64,000 bases of DNA from Nannochloris sp. 'desiccata' (GCA_019044685.2 JAGTXX020000008.1:248001-312000); one strand, 5' to 3'. Counted from the stretch's first letter, positions 1-11,024 are shown. The notes: generated by a model not told the origin, from the letters alone. Program-made: numbers and translations.

Positions 1-2
1 TT

Positions 3-2270
3 GCCATCATCGCCGACGACAGTGGTTCTGTTCAGCACGAGAAGGATGACGAGCAGCAACACAGATTGAAGAATATATACGGGAAGAAACCAAAGGAGAA
101 ATTTAATAAGAAGCAAAAGCAAAGCCTCCACAGCAACACTAATGATAAAGAACAGCAGCAGCCTGACGCCGCTTCTTCCCCTTCTGATCAAGAGCAAGAT
201 AATGAAGATGACGACGATGCGCTTGAACAACAACACAAGAATCACAAAGCTATCAAAAAGCAGTCAAAATCTTCGTTCTTCAATGCTGCTCCGGAAGGCA
301 CTACCTTTGCTGCAGCTTCATTTGCCGACCTCAATCTCTCTCGTCCTCTTGTTCGTGCTTGTGCTGCACTGGGGTACTTGAAACCTACGCCAATTCAAGC
401 AGCGTGTATTCCATTAGCTTTGACTGGACGTGACATTTGTGGTAGTGCTATCACAGGTTCTGGAAAAACAGCTGCATTTTCTTTGCCTCTTTTAGAACGT
501 TTGATGCATCGTAGTCGACGTGTCGCTGCTACTTATGTGCTGGTGCTCACTCCTACAAGAGAGCTGGCAGTGCAAGTGCATTCTATGATACAGAAATTAG
601 CTCAATTTACGGATGTTCAAGCTGCACTTGTTGTTGGTGGTCTCTCTCTCCAAGCTCAAGCTGCTGCCTTGCGTGCTGGCCCTGAAATTGTTGTTGCAAC
701 ACCAGTGAGTTTTTAAGATGTTAAGAAGTATTTACTTAGTACTGGCATCTCTACATCATAATACAGTGCATCGTCTAACGTCCTCTGTTCTATTCTATCT
801 CCATTCCAGGGTCGATTAATTGATCATGTACATAATTCTCAAGGATTTGGTCTTGAAGATTTAGCTGCATTGGTATTAGATGAAGCAGATCGGTTATTAG
901 AAATGGGATTTGCCGAAGAAATAAAGGAAATTGTGCGTATGTCTCCAACAAAGCGTCAAACACTGCTCTTTTCTGCAACAATGACTGAAGAAGTCAATGC
1001 CCTTGTTGCTTTGTCGCTGCGGCACCCAGTCCGCCTTGCAGCTGATGCAGCAGCAGCATCCCCTGCCAACCTCCACCAAGAAGTCGTTCGTTTAAAAGGT
1101 TCTGGTGCTGCAATGAAGAAAGAAGCAACCCTTCTTGCTTTAGTTTCGCGTTCATTTGCCTCTTCTGGTCGCTGCATCATTTTCTTTTCAACAAAACAGC
1201 GAGCTCACAGAGCCAAAATTTTATTTGGTCTTGCTGGTCTCCCCACTGCAGCTGAACTGCACGGAGACATGACTCAAGCTGCTCGATTAGAAAGTTTAGA
1301 GCGCTTCCGTAAAGGAGAGGTTGCTTTCTTACTTGCAACTGATGTCGCTGCTCGTGGTTTGGACATTTTGGGTGTTGAAGTTGTTATAAATTATGATTGC
1401 CCAAAGACTCTGGCATCGTATTTGCATCGTGTTGGTCGTACAGCCCGTGCCGGATCTAATGGATTAGCGGTAACCGTCGCAGAAGATGGTGATAGAAATT
1501 TGTTAAAAGAGGTTGTTAAAAAAGGCGGTGTTGATCTGCAGCAGCGTGTTGTGCCTGTTCCTGCAGTTGCCAGTTGGTACGAAAAGATATCTGGCATGGA
1601 GAGCCAAGTAGGTGATGTATTAGGTGAAGAACGTGAAGAAAAAGAACTCCGTCGTGCAGAAATGGAAGCTCAAAAGGCTGCAAATATGATTGAACATGAA
1701 ACTGAAATTTATTCACGGCCAGCTCGGACGTGGTTTCAATCTGAAAAGGAAAAGAGAGATGTAGCAGCACAGGCAAAGGATGCTTCTTCTTTAGATTCTT
1801 CGATTCGAAAGAAGATTGATAAAAATACAGCAAAATCAGCACGTAGAATGGAACGGAAAATTGCAGCAAGTAAAGAAAAAGAAGCAGGATCAGAAAAGCA
1901 GCAAACGGGCATCAAAGTCAACGCTGGAATGGTGAGAGCGCTAAAGGCAAGAGAAGCTGCGCTACGAGAAGAAGGCATTCCTGCAAGCAGAGCTGGCCGG
2001 ATTGCAGCATCGATGGTAGCTGGTCCGAAGAAGAATAAAACAGGAAAGAAAAAGCAAGCTGTTGATACAAGCAAAGATGGCCATGGGTTGTTTGGTGGAG
2101 ATGGTGTTAAAGAGAGCAGTGGTAGTGGTGTTGGAACGAGGGTGTATGCTGGAGGTGCACGGAGTGGTAAAGCACGACTACCCAAGGAAATGGCAAAAGC
2201 AGCACAGAAAAAGGGTAGGAAAGGCAAAGGTGGAGGGTTTAAATCTAAATCTCGTCACAAGAGGCGCTGA
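3..2270 (+). CDS. DRS1: DEAD-box ATP-dependent RNA helicase, DRS1/DDX27 type (5' partial)
   Basis: Two exons are visible, 3-704 and 810-2270; the reading frame is open at the left edge, so the true start lies outside. At least 720 residues remain. After a charged N-terminal region come the Q-motif region (YLKPTPIQ), motif I (TGSGKT), motif Ia (PTRELA), motif Ib (ATPGR, split by the intron), motif II (DEAD), motif III (SAT), then ARGLD and HRVGRTAR of the second RecA domain. The C-terminal 250 residues are lysine-rich and low in complexity. DRS1/DDX27 proteins act in the nucleolus on pre-60S ribosomal RNA; the assignment rests on overall motif spacing and the basic tail. The DEAD helicase call is secure, the subfamily likely. 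The gene ends about 60 bp before a transposon. Confidence 0.9.
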
Positions 2271-2328
2271 GTTTAAATTTTGGTTACAAAGTGTTTAAGA
2301 TGGATTCTTTCACGGGATTTAACTCAAT

Positions 2329-2333
2329 TGTAA
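2329..2333 (+). terminator. TGTAA poly(A) signal of the DRS1 gene
   Basis: TGTAA lies 59 nt after the helicase stop codon. The cleavage site expected about 10-20 nt further on falls inside the terminal repeat of the adjacent transposon that starts at 2337. Confidence 0.5.
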
Positions 2334-2334
2334 A

Positions 2335-2352
2335 TACTGTACTGCTCCAAAA
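2335..2352 (+). repeat. Left TIR and TA duplication of the pogo-like element
   Basis: TA (2335-2336) is followed by the 16-bp TIR (2337-2352), matched exactly in inverse orientation at 3772-3787. Confidence 0.85.
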
Positions 2353-3787
2353 TGCTTCGAGCAGGAAGCAAAACCAAGAATATTTTTTGATGATTAAATT
2401 CTTCGAGCGCAGCGAGAGAATTTTTTTACAAAATACATATTTCTTCGAAAAAATTTCAAAAAACTCTATTCAGAAAACGCAAAACAGCTAATGTAAAAGC
2501 TTTTTCGGTACCTGTGATGTTCTTTTACCTTCTCCTCTAGCTTTAGGGGCATATCTAGGGAGGCAAACGTCGTCCTCATGGGCAGAATCACAATCCCCAT
2601 CGTCGTCGCCGCCACTATCACCACGGCACAAATCTTCCATCATTGCAATCAGATCCTCCTCCTCCTCATCATCATCATCAATAATTTCAAAGTCAGCATC
2701 ATTATCCTCCGCGCCATAATCATCCTCGTAGACAATCTCATCATCATTGCTAGCACCGAGGGCGGCATCAGTGCCGGTGGGTACCGCCGTCATCTCAAAA
2801 CCTCTTCCTTCCTTCTTAGCAGGAAAAAGCAGACCCTCTTCAAAGAGTTTTGATGCTTCATCTTGTGCTTCCACATTGAAAGCCTCCAGCAAACCAGCTT
2901 CTAGCCAGCCACGAATGACAGTGTCGGTGTCGCTCCACCCTTGGTGCACCCAATCAAATAACTGCTCTTTGGAATCTTTATTCGTTCTCATAAGCAAAGA
3001 GTTGAGATCCTGGCTATCAGTACCACTGTTAATGTGGGCATTTGTCACCCATTGCGAAAACACAATTTTCACTTTGCCCTTCAACACGCTATTAACAGAA
3101 ACATCCAACGGCTGAAACTTGCCAGTCAAGTTTGGGGGCACATGGAGGAGCAATACATCCTCAAACAGCTGCTGCACCTTCTGAATAAATACTGGAGATA
3201 TCTGCACGGGCCAGCAGTCCAAAATAATGACAATCTTACTTGGAACATTTTGCTCACCGTCGGCCTTCCTTTTTTCCTTCTTCTGCAATGATTTCAGCTC
3301 CTACAGCAGCGCGCTGTGCGACGATCTCCCGCTTTCTCTTAGCCTGGGATGGAGCATCTGCCTCCGCTGGTGATGGCCGAGGATCATATGATGCATCATT
3401 TTTGCGAGGGCGGCCAACAGGCCTTTTCTCACGCTCAGAAGGTTCAACGTTGATATCAATGGTTGTAGTTGGTCGGGGTGCAGTGGTGGCCCGCTGCAAG
3501 GCCTCAATGATGCTCATCTGGTTACTCATCTTTGGTGATCACGATGATCTGATCAGTGCCAGCAGAAATGTTGGAAATGGTCCTAAAGCGTTTCAGTAGT
3601 TTCAGGAAATGTATATATATTGTTAAATTACAATTAGAAGGCCAGGAAATGGCTTAAAACGGGGTTTTAGTCCCCGGTCTGTAAATTCTTCGAGCGAAGC
3701 GAGGAAAAAATTTGCTTAAATGGCTAATTTCTTCGTGAATTTTGCAAAATAATTATTAAAAAACGAAGATCTTTTGGAGCAGTACAG
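2337..3787. mobile_element. pogo/Tc1-mariner-type DNA transposon, internally deleted, with TA duplication
   Basis: The ends are perfect 16-bp inverted repeats, CTGTACTGCTCCAAAA at 2337-2352 and its complement at 3772-3787. They are flanked by TA at 2335-2336 and 3788-3789, the target duplication of the Tc1/mariner/pogo superfamily. Inside each end is a second motif of about 27 bp starting TTCTTCGAGCG (near 2398 and 3686), itself an imperfect palindrome. The interior carries minus-strand remnants of a DDE_1-type transposase. At 1451 bp and without an intact transposase it is probably non-autonomous. Confidence 0.85.
2488..3529 (-). pseudogene. Disrupted DDE_1-family (pogo/Tigger-like) transposase
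   Basis: Two overlapping minus-strand open frames lie inside the TIR element. The first (3529-3254) has an AT-hook-like stretch, KRPVGRPRKND, and a basic tail. The second (3288-2488) starts with KIVIILDCWPVQIS and continues with VPPNLTGKFQPLDVSVN, the pattern around the second catalytic Asp of DDE_1 transposases, then a long acidic C-terminus. The two frames differ by one base, and the usual 200-300 residues with the first catalytic Asp between them are missing. An internal deletion plus frameshift explains this better than an intron, since no good splice pair restores the reading. Confidence 0.65.
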
Positions 3788-3789
3788 TA
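3772..3789 (-). repeat. Right TIR and TA duplication of the pogo-like element
   Basis: This is the exact inverted copy of the left TIR (3772-3787), followed by TA (3788-3789). Confidence 0.85.
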
Positions 3790-4013
3790 AGGATATTGTA
3801 GGTATTATATATATTTAACGACATTTATTATGCGCGGCAGATAAGCGGTGGATACGTGTCGGTTCTTTAGAAATTCAATTACGGAGAGCCCGGTATCTTT
3901 GCGATACAATTAAGCATTACATTACTGCCAGCGCCTGGTTTTAGGCAGCACTCTGTTCTCTAATTCTTCTGACAAAGTTCCATTGCTGTAATCTGTGGTC
4001 GTGATCTTTGCGG

Positions 4014-4273
4014 CTAAAAACGACTAAGAGGCTGGCAAGCACTGTTAGGACTGATGACTTGCGGAACAGTGCCAGCTAAGGAGGTGGGGAGACCAGCGAT
4101 TGGGTTAACACTACACAACTTGCCAATGTATTCGGGGGCACCATTAATGACCCAACCAGGAGCAGCGACGGTAATAGCTGGGTTGCCAAGGTAACCAGAA
4201 CCACCTGAGGTGACAATGATGCCGGTCACGGCACCTCTGAGATGGTTGCTGTTTACAAGCCAAGTGAGAGACA
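4014..4273 (-). pseudogene. Gene fragment with GGSGY-type repeat motif
   Basis: An open frame of about 86 codons has no ATG near its upstream end. Its product contains AVTGIIVTSGGSGYLGNP, a motif found in repeated glycine/serine-rich extracellular or fibre-like proteins, followed by ITVAAPGW. Codon choice looks gene-like. No upstream exons are recognisable, so it is probably the 3' remnant of a longer gene. The function is unknown. Confidence 0.3.
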
Positions 4274-4377
4274 CTCGATGATGTTTTTAGACAAGTTCAT
4301 CAGTCGTTTTTATCCTCTAGATCACTGCTGGCATTAAGTGCATCTTTCTTTAAGAGAAGGGTGGATGGGTCTATTTT

Positions 4378-4835
4378 TTGAACGCCCTCCTTTTTAAGGC
4401 ATATGAAGAAATACGTCGCTATAGACCAGAAATGATGGAGACACTGACATCGGCACCAGCCAATGCCGCGCGCGCCCGCCTCGCCCAACAAGATCAGCTA
4501 CAAAGTGGAATAAAACGTTCCGAAGATGAGAATCTACACGTGCCTGTAGGTTCGTTAAAAGAAGCATGTGTTTGGGAAGGTTCTCCGAGCAACAAAAGAA
4601 CTTCGAAGGATCTTGCTGGGCGGCTGCCGCTGGTAGAGCATGAGATTGCTCTTTGCTCCCTTAAGAACTTGCAATTTAATTCAGTCTTTCCTTAAGAAAA
4701 AGCGCTGGTAAAGGCATCAAAGTTAGAGCAATAACGGATCAAATGGTTGAAGAACAAGGTGCTTTATTGAAATTTTATGAACAGCGCAACTTAGCGGAGC
4801 AGAGAGCTGAAACGAAACAACCGGAGCTGACGTAA
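4378..4835 (+). pseudogene. Unassigned coding-like region, possibly a spliced or broken gene
   Basis: An open frame at 4378-4695 gives a 105-residue peptide (EEIRRYRPEMMETL near its start). A second frame ending at 4835 contains MVEEQGALLKFYEQRNL, helix-like and gene-like. A possible acceptor (TTTAATTCAG) ends at 4684, but no donor gives a matching phase. It is either a small spliced gene of unknown function or a remnant; I recognise no family. Confidence 0.25.
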
Positions 4836-4917
4836 TACTACAGGATTCCCTCCCTCTTAAATTATAGAATCAAACATAAAAAACAATGGGAAAATAATAT
4901 TTTGCTTCGATTATGAC

Positions 4918-6876
4918 CTATTGTAAAAATAATTTGAAAACTTCATGTTCCCGCCCAGCGACTTCTGTAATTGTAAACTCTCCATCCGCTTGAAGTCCTG
5001 CTACGGCCGCTGTAAACTCATCAGCATCTTCCATAGGTACATCTAATCCTAGTAACACTCCTGAAGATCTATTTCCTGTCCTTCTATAATGGAACAACGT
5101 CACATGCCATCGTGGTGACACACCAGGTAAAAACCTTCGTAACGCTCCAGGTCGTTCTGGAAATTCCACCTGGAAGATACGCTCATTTACCAAACTACTA
5201 TCGGCATTGCTATTACTTTCAGGATGTCCACCAATTAGGTGACGTAAATGTACTTGTGCCAATTCAAGATCACTAATATCTACAGCAGGGTAACCACCCT
5301 TACCCAACCGTGCTATTAAATCGTTGCACTCTTTTGACCCTGGTGCTAGACTCACTCCAAATAAGACAGCAGCTTCTCTCCCAGCAGAATATCTGTATTT
5401 AAATTCAGTCACATCAATCTCTGCTGTAGCTAAAGCAGTATTGACAAATTCTAAAAATGTACCTGGACGCTCTGGTAAGGTGACTGCAAGCATAGCTTCA
5501 GTCTCACCAGCATCTGCCAAATCAGCTACTAACCTCAGACGATCAAAATTCATATTTGCACCTGAAGTCACAGCTACCACAGTTTGGCCTTTGAGACTAT
5601 AATGTTTTAAATACGCCTTGGCGCCAGCCACTGCCACCGCTCCAGAAGGCTCTAAAATTGATCTAGTTTCATTGAAAACATCTTTAATAGCTCTGGAGAT
5701 TGATGCATTATCCACTAATACTATACCATCTAACAATTCTTGGCAAATTCTAAAAGTTTCTGCTCCTACTTGCTTTACCGCAACACCATCGGCAAAGGCG
5801 TCGACACGAGACAGCACTACTCGCTCACCCAGGGCAAGTGATTGTGCCATGGCATTTGCACCTGTAGGTTCTACTCCAATAACATTAATTTCTGGTTTTA
5901 AAGCCTTCACATAGGCAGCAATACCTGCTACCAAACCACCACCACCAATCGCTACAAAAATTGCATCTAGAGTATCCATGTTGCATTGACGAAGAATCTC
6001 AGCAGCAATAGTGCCTTGGCCTGCAATAGTATACGGGTCATCATACGGAGCGATGAAAACACGGCCTTCATTTGCAGCGCGAGCTTGGGCATGGGCTTGT
6101 GTCTCTTGATAGGAATCTCCAGCCAGCTCGACATTACCACCAAGTGCACGAACAGCAGCAACTTTGATGTCGGGAGTAGTAGTCGGCATGCAAATGACTG
6201 CTGAGCAATTTAAGCGTGAAGCTGAGAGGGCGACCCCTTGAGCATGGTTGCCAGCAGAAGAACAAATCACGCCTTGCTCTAACTGCTGCTGGGGGAGTTG
6301 TGACATCTTATTGTAAGCACCACGTAGCTTGAAGCTTTTTACAGGCTGTAGGTCTTCACGCTTGAGTAAAATATCACTTCCAAGCTGCGTGCTCAGCTTT
6401 TCAGCACGTTCCAGAGGCGTCTCTGTTGCAACGTCGTAAACCTTGGCCGTTAAAACTTCTCGGAGATACCCTCCTGGTTGGAGTCTCCAAGCCATCCCCA
6501 TGCACCCTGAAGGACCCTGACATGCTGCATCAACGCAACCTGGGCACCGAAAGATATCCAGAGAAGAGGGAGAAGCAGAGCGGTTGATTGGACCAAGACG
6601 GCCAGAGGGCAGTGTGAAATCTTCAGGAGCAACGATGGATGGCCTTTGCGGAGATTCCTGGGATTGAATACTGGTCGATTTGGAACCATTTAACGCAGCT
6701 ATGCTTTGCTGTCTGTCTCCTGTCAACATGGCCTGCCAGGATGCCGCTGAAGTGCGACCCCTAGCCCGCAGGTTTGGGTGCGCTGCTTTGGGTGTGTATA
6801 TGTCTTGACGGCCGTAGCCTGGTTTGCTAGCGTTAAAGTTATAAAACATATTTTTTCCTTGGACCAAGTCTGCCAT
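4918..6876 (-). CDS. ILVA: Threonine deaminase (threonine ammonia-lyase), biosynthetic, plastid
   Basis: Single-exon gene of 652 codons with an ATG at 6876. The enzyme converts threonine to 2-oxobutanoate, the first committed step of isoleucine synthesis, in the plastid of algae and plants. Residues 1-110 precede the enzyme and would hold the transit peptide. The PLP lysine lies in KSFKLRGAYN (about residue 184), with SAGNHAQG substrate-loop and GGGGL phosphate-binding motifs after it. The C-terminal third holds two ACT-like regulatory domains (starting near AMLAVTLPERPGTF and FQVEFPERPGALRRF), as in isoleucine-inhibited enzymes. Length and order fit the family. Lack of introns is unusual beside the other genes here. 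No clear TGTAA follows the stop. Confidence 0.93.
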   Translation of the reverse strand: MADLVQGKNMFYNFNASKPGYGRQDIYTPKAAHPNLRARGRTSAASWQAMLTGDRQQSIAALNGSKSTSIQSQESPQRPSIVAPEDFTLPSGRLGPINRSASPSSLDIFRCPGCVDAACQGPSGCMGMAWRLQPGGYLREVLTAKVYDVATETPLERAEKLSTQLGSDILLKREDLQPVKSFKLRGAYNKMSQLPQQQLEQGVICSSAGNHAQGVALSASRLNCSAVICMPTTTPDIKVAAVRALGGNVELAGDSYQETQAHAQARAANEGRVFIAPYDDPYTIAGQGTIAAEILRQCNMDTLDAIFVAIGGGGLVAGIAAYVKALKPEINVIGVEPTGANAMAQSLALGERVVLSRVDAFADGVAVKQVGAETFRICQELLDGIVLVDNASISRAIKDVFNETRSILEPSGAVAVAGAKAYLKHYSLKGQTVVAVTSGANMNFDRLRLVADLADAGETEAMLAVTLPERPGTFLEFVNTALATAEIDVTEFKYRYSAGREAAVLFGVSLAPGSKECNDLIARLGKGGYPAVDISDLELAQVHLRHLIGGHPESNSNADSSLVNERIFQVEFPERPGALRRFLPGVSPRWHVTLFHYRRTGNRSSGVLLGLDVPMEDADEFTAAVAGLQADGEFTITEVAGREHEVFKLFLQ

Positions 6877-7102
6877 TAATTATCATACAACATGCTTGTT
6901 CATTTTCTGCTTGTCGACATTATACTAGGCAACTTCAAACAAAAAAATCAATGATGTTATTGCCATTCAGAGGCAAGATGACTTTTCACTCCCAACAGAG
7001 ATATGAGAGAAGGCAGGTCGGGCTAGCGGCGGAGCGCCATAACAGGAGGGACCCACTTTGAGCCATACTAAGAGTTCCCTAGTGCAGAATTTCTTGGTGC
7101 TC

Positions 7103-7161
7103 TCTTATTTTCTTATCTTATTTTCTTATCTTATTTTCTTATCTTATTTTCTTATCTTATT
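7103..7161. repeat. 13-bp tandem repeat (CTTATCTTATTTT)n
   Basis: About four head-to-tail copies of a pyrimidine-rich 13-mer lie between the threonine deaminase start and the 3' end of the zinc-binding protein gene. The rest of 6877-7216 shows nothing I can identify. Confidence 0.9.
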
Positions 7162-7216
7162 AGATCAATATTAACAAAACCAACAAACAAATCTATTTCA
7201 AAGCTCTCATATCAAT

Positions 7217-7642
7217 CTATTTCTTCCTTTTCCCGCCTTGCACAGCAACACCAGCAACAGTGACGCCACCGGTTTCTACATGGACATTTGAGCATTTTTC
7301 TGGCTCCCAAGGAAGCTTAGAATGTTTGCTCTCGTGATGAAGCTGCATTGATTTAAGATCTGGAGCTTGCAGAGCACATATATGGCACCTACAGAAGGGA
7401 AGCCAGGAAATGACGAGTGAGGAAACAAACAGTGACTTGGAAATTTACTAGCTGTTAATCCTGCCCAATGAAACTTTAGAGTAAATAGAATATTTTGCTT
7501 ACTTGAACTTTGCATGACCAACTTTTCCGCCTTTCCGGTCAGCAAGCCCCTGTGCTCCGCCGCCTCGGTTGACAGTTGCAGCAAAGGCTTTTGCCTTGAT
7601 CTCAGCAGCAGTGTGCTTGGTAGGTTTTGCTTTCCCCCCCAT
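7217..7642 (-). CDS. Small zinc-binding protein, At2g23090/SERF-related family
   Basis: Two exons, 7642-7503 and 7388-7217, joined by a GT-AG intron (7502-7389), give a 103-residue protein. It starts MGGKAKPTK and has a basic, alanine-rich N-terminus resembling the SERF/4F5-like region. A C2H2 finger follows (CHICALQAP...HHESKH, about residues 48-67), and the end is very basic (GGKRKK). Plants have short proteins with this order (At2g23090-like); their role is not well defined and RNA or nucleic-acid binding is only presumed. The join restores a Lys codon exactly at the finger. Confidence 0.8.
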
Positions 7643-8275
7643 TAATAGCTAAGAATAGTTTAGCTGCAAGATCGTAAGAAAAAAGAAAGTAAATTGGGGT
7701 ACAAAGAAATTAAGGCTTTGTGGGTCTCATGACGGCTCGCGGCCGCCCAGCTTTGTTGTTTCAAATTTCGGCCTTTACAGAGAGAAAGGACTTCCACAGG
7801 TGCCTCTTTAGGTGTTGCAATACTCACTCGTGAACTAGATTGTTTGGTGTGTTTGTGAATATACAGTATTATTGGTAAATGAAGATTTGAGCATGTAGCG
7901 TTTTCCCCCAAAAAGTTTGCCTGTCAAATTGAAAAACTGATTTGGTAGTCCTCCGTAGGTGAAACCCTGTAAATGTGTAATGTGCAGTGCGAAAGAAAAT
8001 AATGAAATATGTTGCCTATCTTACGCAGGAGCTTTGAAAGTTTCTCTTCACCGAGCTGCGCACTTCGTGATGTCGTCTTTGTTTTACAAAGAAATGAGAT
8101 CTTCGCTTTCAATAAGTATCTATAAAATATCTATGATGGGTAATGTAGCTATGATCTTGCTCTCTTGATATAAATCTGCACAGATTTCACTTTGGTAATC
8201 CTCAAAAAATTAAAATTTCCACTTCGGAGCGATAAAGAAAATTAGCAGAAGACCCAGTGCATTATTTATCACTTC
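7643..8275. other. Intergenic, no gene seen
   Basis: This holds the upstream region of the zinc-binding protein gene. Only short, low-quality open frames occur on both strands. Confidence 0.5.
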
Positions 8276-9968
8276 ATGGGATTTGCTACGCCGCGATCCA
8301 TGTACCATGCTGAGAGAGCTCGCAATTTTATTGTCGGTGTCATTGCCGTCGCTTTTTTTCTATTTTCCCAAACCTGGAAGTCCATCCCAAACACAAAGCA
8401 ACCTGGTGGCCCGCTAATGACACCCATTAATTATCATAGCGTCTCTAGCTTGGAGATTGACATAAAAGAATCCCATGCCTCTCGTGGCAGCGGAATCGTT
8501 GGGCTGCAAGTGGTTGGGCAGAAACCTGGGAAGGCTGCAAACAAGAACATTGCTGCAGTAACTTCAGCAGAAGCAGCCGGAACCTTTCATTGCGCTTCTG
8601 TTTTATCATCAACTGTTGCCAAATTCGCAGCAGAGGGTTCTCGAAATGGCAAACAAGTGATGGTGACTATGTTGAGCAACAATCATCTTGATCTTTTCCA
8701 CAGCTGGCTTGCATCTGCTTGAGAAGCAGGCATTAAATATATTTTAGTGGGTGCGATGGACAGTGAGTCTGCATTACAAAGGAATGTGTGCCATACTTTA
8801 TGCATCCACCTCCAGAGAATATTGAAACCCTTGGCCTAGCATGGGGCCAGGAAAGGTGGCGTAGAATGACATGGAGACAAGTTTTCGTAATTATAGATCT
8901 AGTTGATGGGGGATTTGACGGAGCGGTTACAGATATTGACGTTGCTTGGATCCGTCACCCCTGACCACTATTTGATCGGCAACCCCAAGCTGATATACTA
9001 TTTAGCCATGATGGCATCACCAATCGGAATCAACATCCAAAAGAAGAAGATTTAGAGTTAGCACGTTCTGCTCATTACAATCTCAATACTGGTATCTATA
9101 TTGTTCGATCTAAAGATGCAACACGTGCAACTATGTCTGCATGGGCATCCAGTTTTATATCTTCAGATCAACATGATCAAGCCGCCATGTATTCTTTGCT
9201 TCGAAATGGAATTGATCAACCTACTGGAAGAAACGACCTTGGATTAAAACCAGCATTTAATAATCAATTGCTCGTTGGTATAATAGCTGCATATTTATTT
9301 GGAAATGCTCATACCTACTCTGTATCTCGTTTTGCAATTTCCATTAGTTCCCTGCCCGGCAGATTATTACTTTCATATGGATCACTTTGACTATGGTGAA
9401 GATGAATAAAGAAGGCAGCAGCAGTAGTGATGTCGAGACGCTGCGTCCATATTCTGTCAAGAAGTATAGTTTTAAGAGAATCCGCGGACTGACGTTGCAA
9501 TTAAGGTAAGGAGAGAAAGAAGGTGTTTTTCCTAAAATTATTACTGGTCCTATCTTTCAAAAGTATCTAAAAGCACTTGATTTATTACAGGGTTTCCAAG
9601 CCACGCTTTCTTTTGTTCAAAAAAGTGGCAAGAGCGCCATATTCGACCATGGCAGCAGCAAGGCTGTTATTTAGGTAGCAGCAGGATTAAGAGAGAAAGA
9701 GCTTCAGACTAGATTTTTAGAAATAGAATCAGCGAGAGTGTGGAATTTAGATTTCAGTCGATTAAAAACGCCTTGGAATGCTTTTGGTGGATTTAACTGC
9801 AAAAGTAAAGCACTGCAGTTTCAAGAATGGGCAAGCGGACTTTTGCAGGATTGGTGCTGTCGTTTCAAAGAAGAAGCAAAGAACTACAATACTACAGAGA
9901 AAGTGGAACTGCACTTGATGCCTTTTGGACGTGAATTTTCTGTACAATTAGGGACTGAGAATTCCTGA
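8276..9968 (+). pseudogene. Nucleotide-diphospho-sugar transferase pseudogene (RRA/XEG113-like)
   Basis: The start reads like a type II membrane protein: a short cytosolic end, then a hydrophobic segment (FIVGVIAVAFFLF). The frame stops at a TGA (8720-8722) inside a conserved region that continues as IKYILVGAMDSESAL. A frameshift follows near 8780. The next frame gives PYFMHPPPENIETLG and GAVTDIDVAWIRHP, containing the DxD motif of this family, then another TGA at 8960. Later pieces match the C-terminal part (YNLNTGIYIV, HTYSVSR) with more shifts and stops up to 9968. At least two nonsense codons and two frameshifts make an active gene unlikely. In plants such enzymes are Golgi arabinosyltransferases; the exact substrate here is unknown. 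Confidence 0.7.
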
Positions 9969-10036
9969 GTGTAAAATATAAAACAGAGAGCGTGGCAAAA
10001 TTGCCGTCAAAATTTTCTTGTTCAAAAAAAATGTTA

Positions 10037-10987
10037 TATCGTAGAGTGCCCTGATAGGGACCACGCCCTGATGGTGTCCAGTGCTTAGTTCTCTTTCTAT
10101 AATGTTTTTTTTTATGTGGCCAACCACATGGGTAGTTACCTTGGCCATAAGGCTAACCTATGGCGAAGGCCCAGGAAGAAAGTCATTCTCCCTGGGTGGG
10201 TCAAAATCGTACAATAAATACCCTGAGGACCTGTTTATGGCTACCTTCAAAGTGCTCGATATTTTTTCTCTTGACGATTTACTTTTCAATTTCAAGTTAA
10301 CAAGCCCATTTTTTCATTTGGATGGATAGGGCTGCTCTTGTGGAGTACAGCCGCACTTTCTTCCGCTTAATTACTCTAGTACGGGAATGACCTACTGTAC
10401 GTACAAAGCACCAAATCTACCTGCATCTTCTGCCCTAATTATAGCTATCTTTGCAGTTCTCTAAATTAGAAAGTACTTGCATTTTGACTTGGTGCTCCCT
10501 ACCAACGTTTTGTCCGTTTCTTCCTCAACAGATTGCACCCTTTCTTTATTGTCTTTCTTTCTTCCCGTACTTGACAGTACCATATGGCAGATTTATGGTC
10601 AATTTGAGCCTGGAATTGGGTCTTATTTACAATATACGGTATCTAGATGCCTTACTCGATTTTTTTTCACCGCCCACTTTTGGCATTTATTTTGGACATT
10701 ATTTACTAGCATAATGGTGCCTAGTTTGGTACTATAATCTCATTAATTGGTTTACTAGCTCACTGGTCACTATCAGGGCACTGGGGAAGAAAGTTGGCAC
10801 TTTCTAGAATGAGCTTTCTAGCCTTATCTACCGCCCGGTAGTAAACCATTTTTTCTGAAAGTTATATTTTCTAAAAGCTATCGACTTTTTCTATCGCATG
10901 ATGCCTTTAGTTGTCTTTTTCTGCTCAAAACTGCATTTATACAATCATTTTACACCTAGGGTGGTCCCTCCAGGGCACTCTACGATA
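10037..10987. mobile_element. Non-autonomous TIR element (MITE-like), TA duplication
   Basis: The ends match as inverted repeats of 27-28 bp (10037-10064 and 10961-10987; outer end TATCGTAGAGTGCCCTG), differing by a short indel. They are flanked by TA at 10035-10036 and 10988-10989, though the AT-rich flank leaves the exact border open. A degenerate inverted copy of the TIR core sits inside at 10765-10782. The roughly 950-bp body has only short open frames and no transposase, so it would need an enzyme from elsewhere. Confidence 0.75.
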
Positions 10988-11019
10988 TATAAAGATATAA
11001 AATACTTCGTTTATGTATT

Positions 11020-11024
11020 TTACA
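11020..11024 (-). terminator. TGTAA poly(A) signal of the AT-hook protein gene
   Basis: Minus-strand TGTAA lies 33 nt past the stop codon and just outside the TIR element. Confidence 0.45.
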
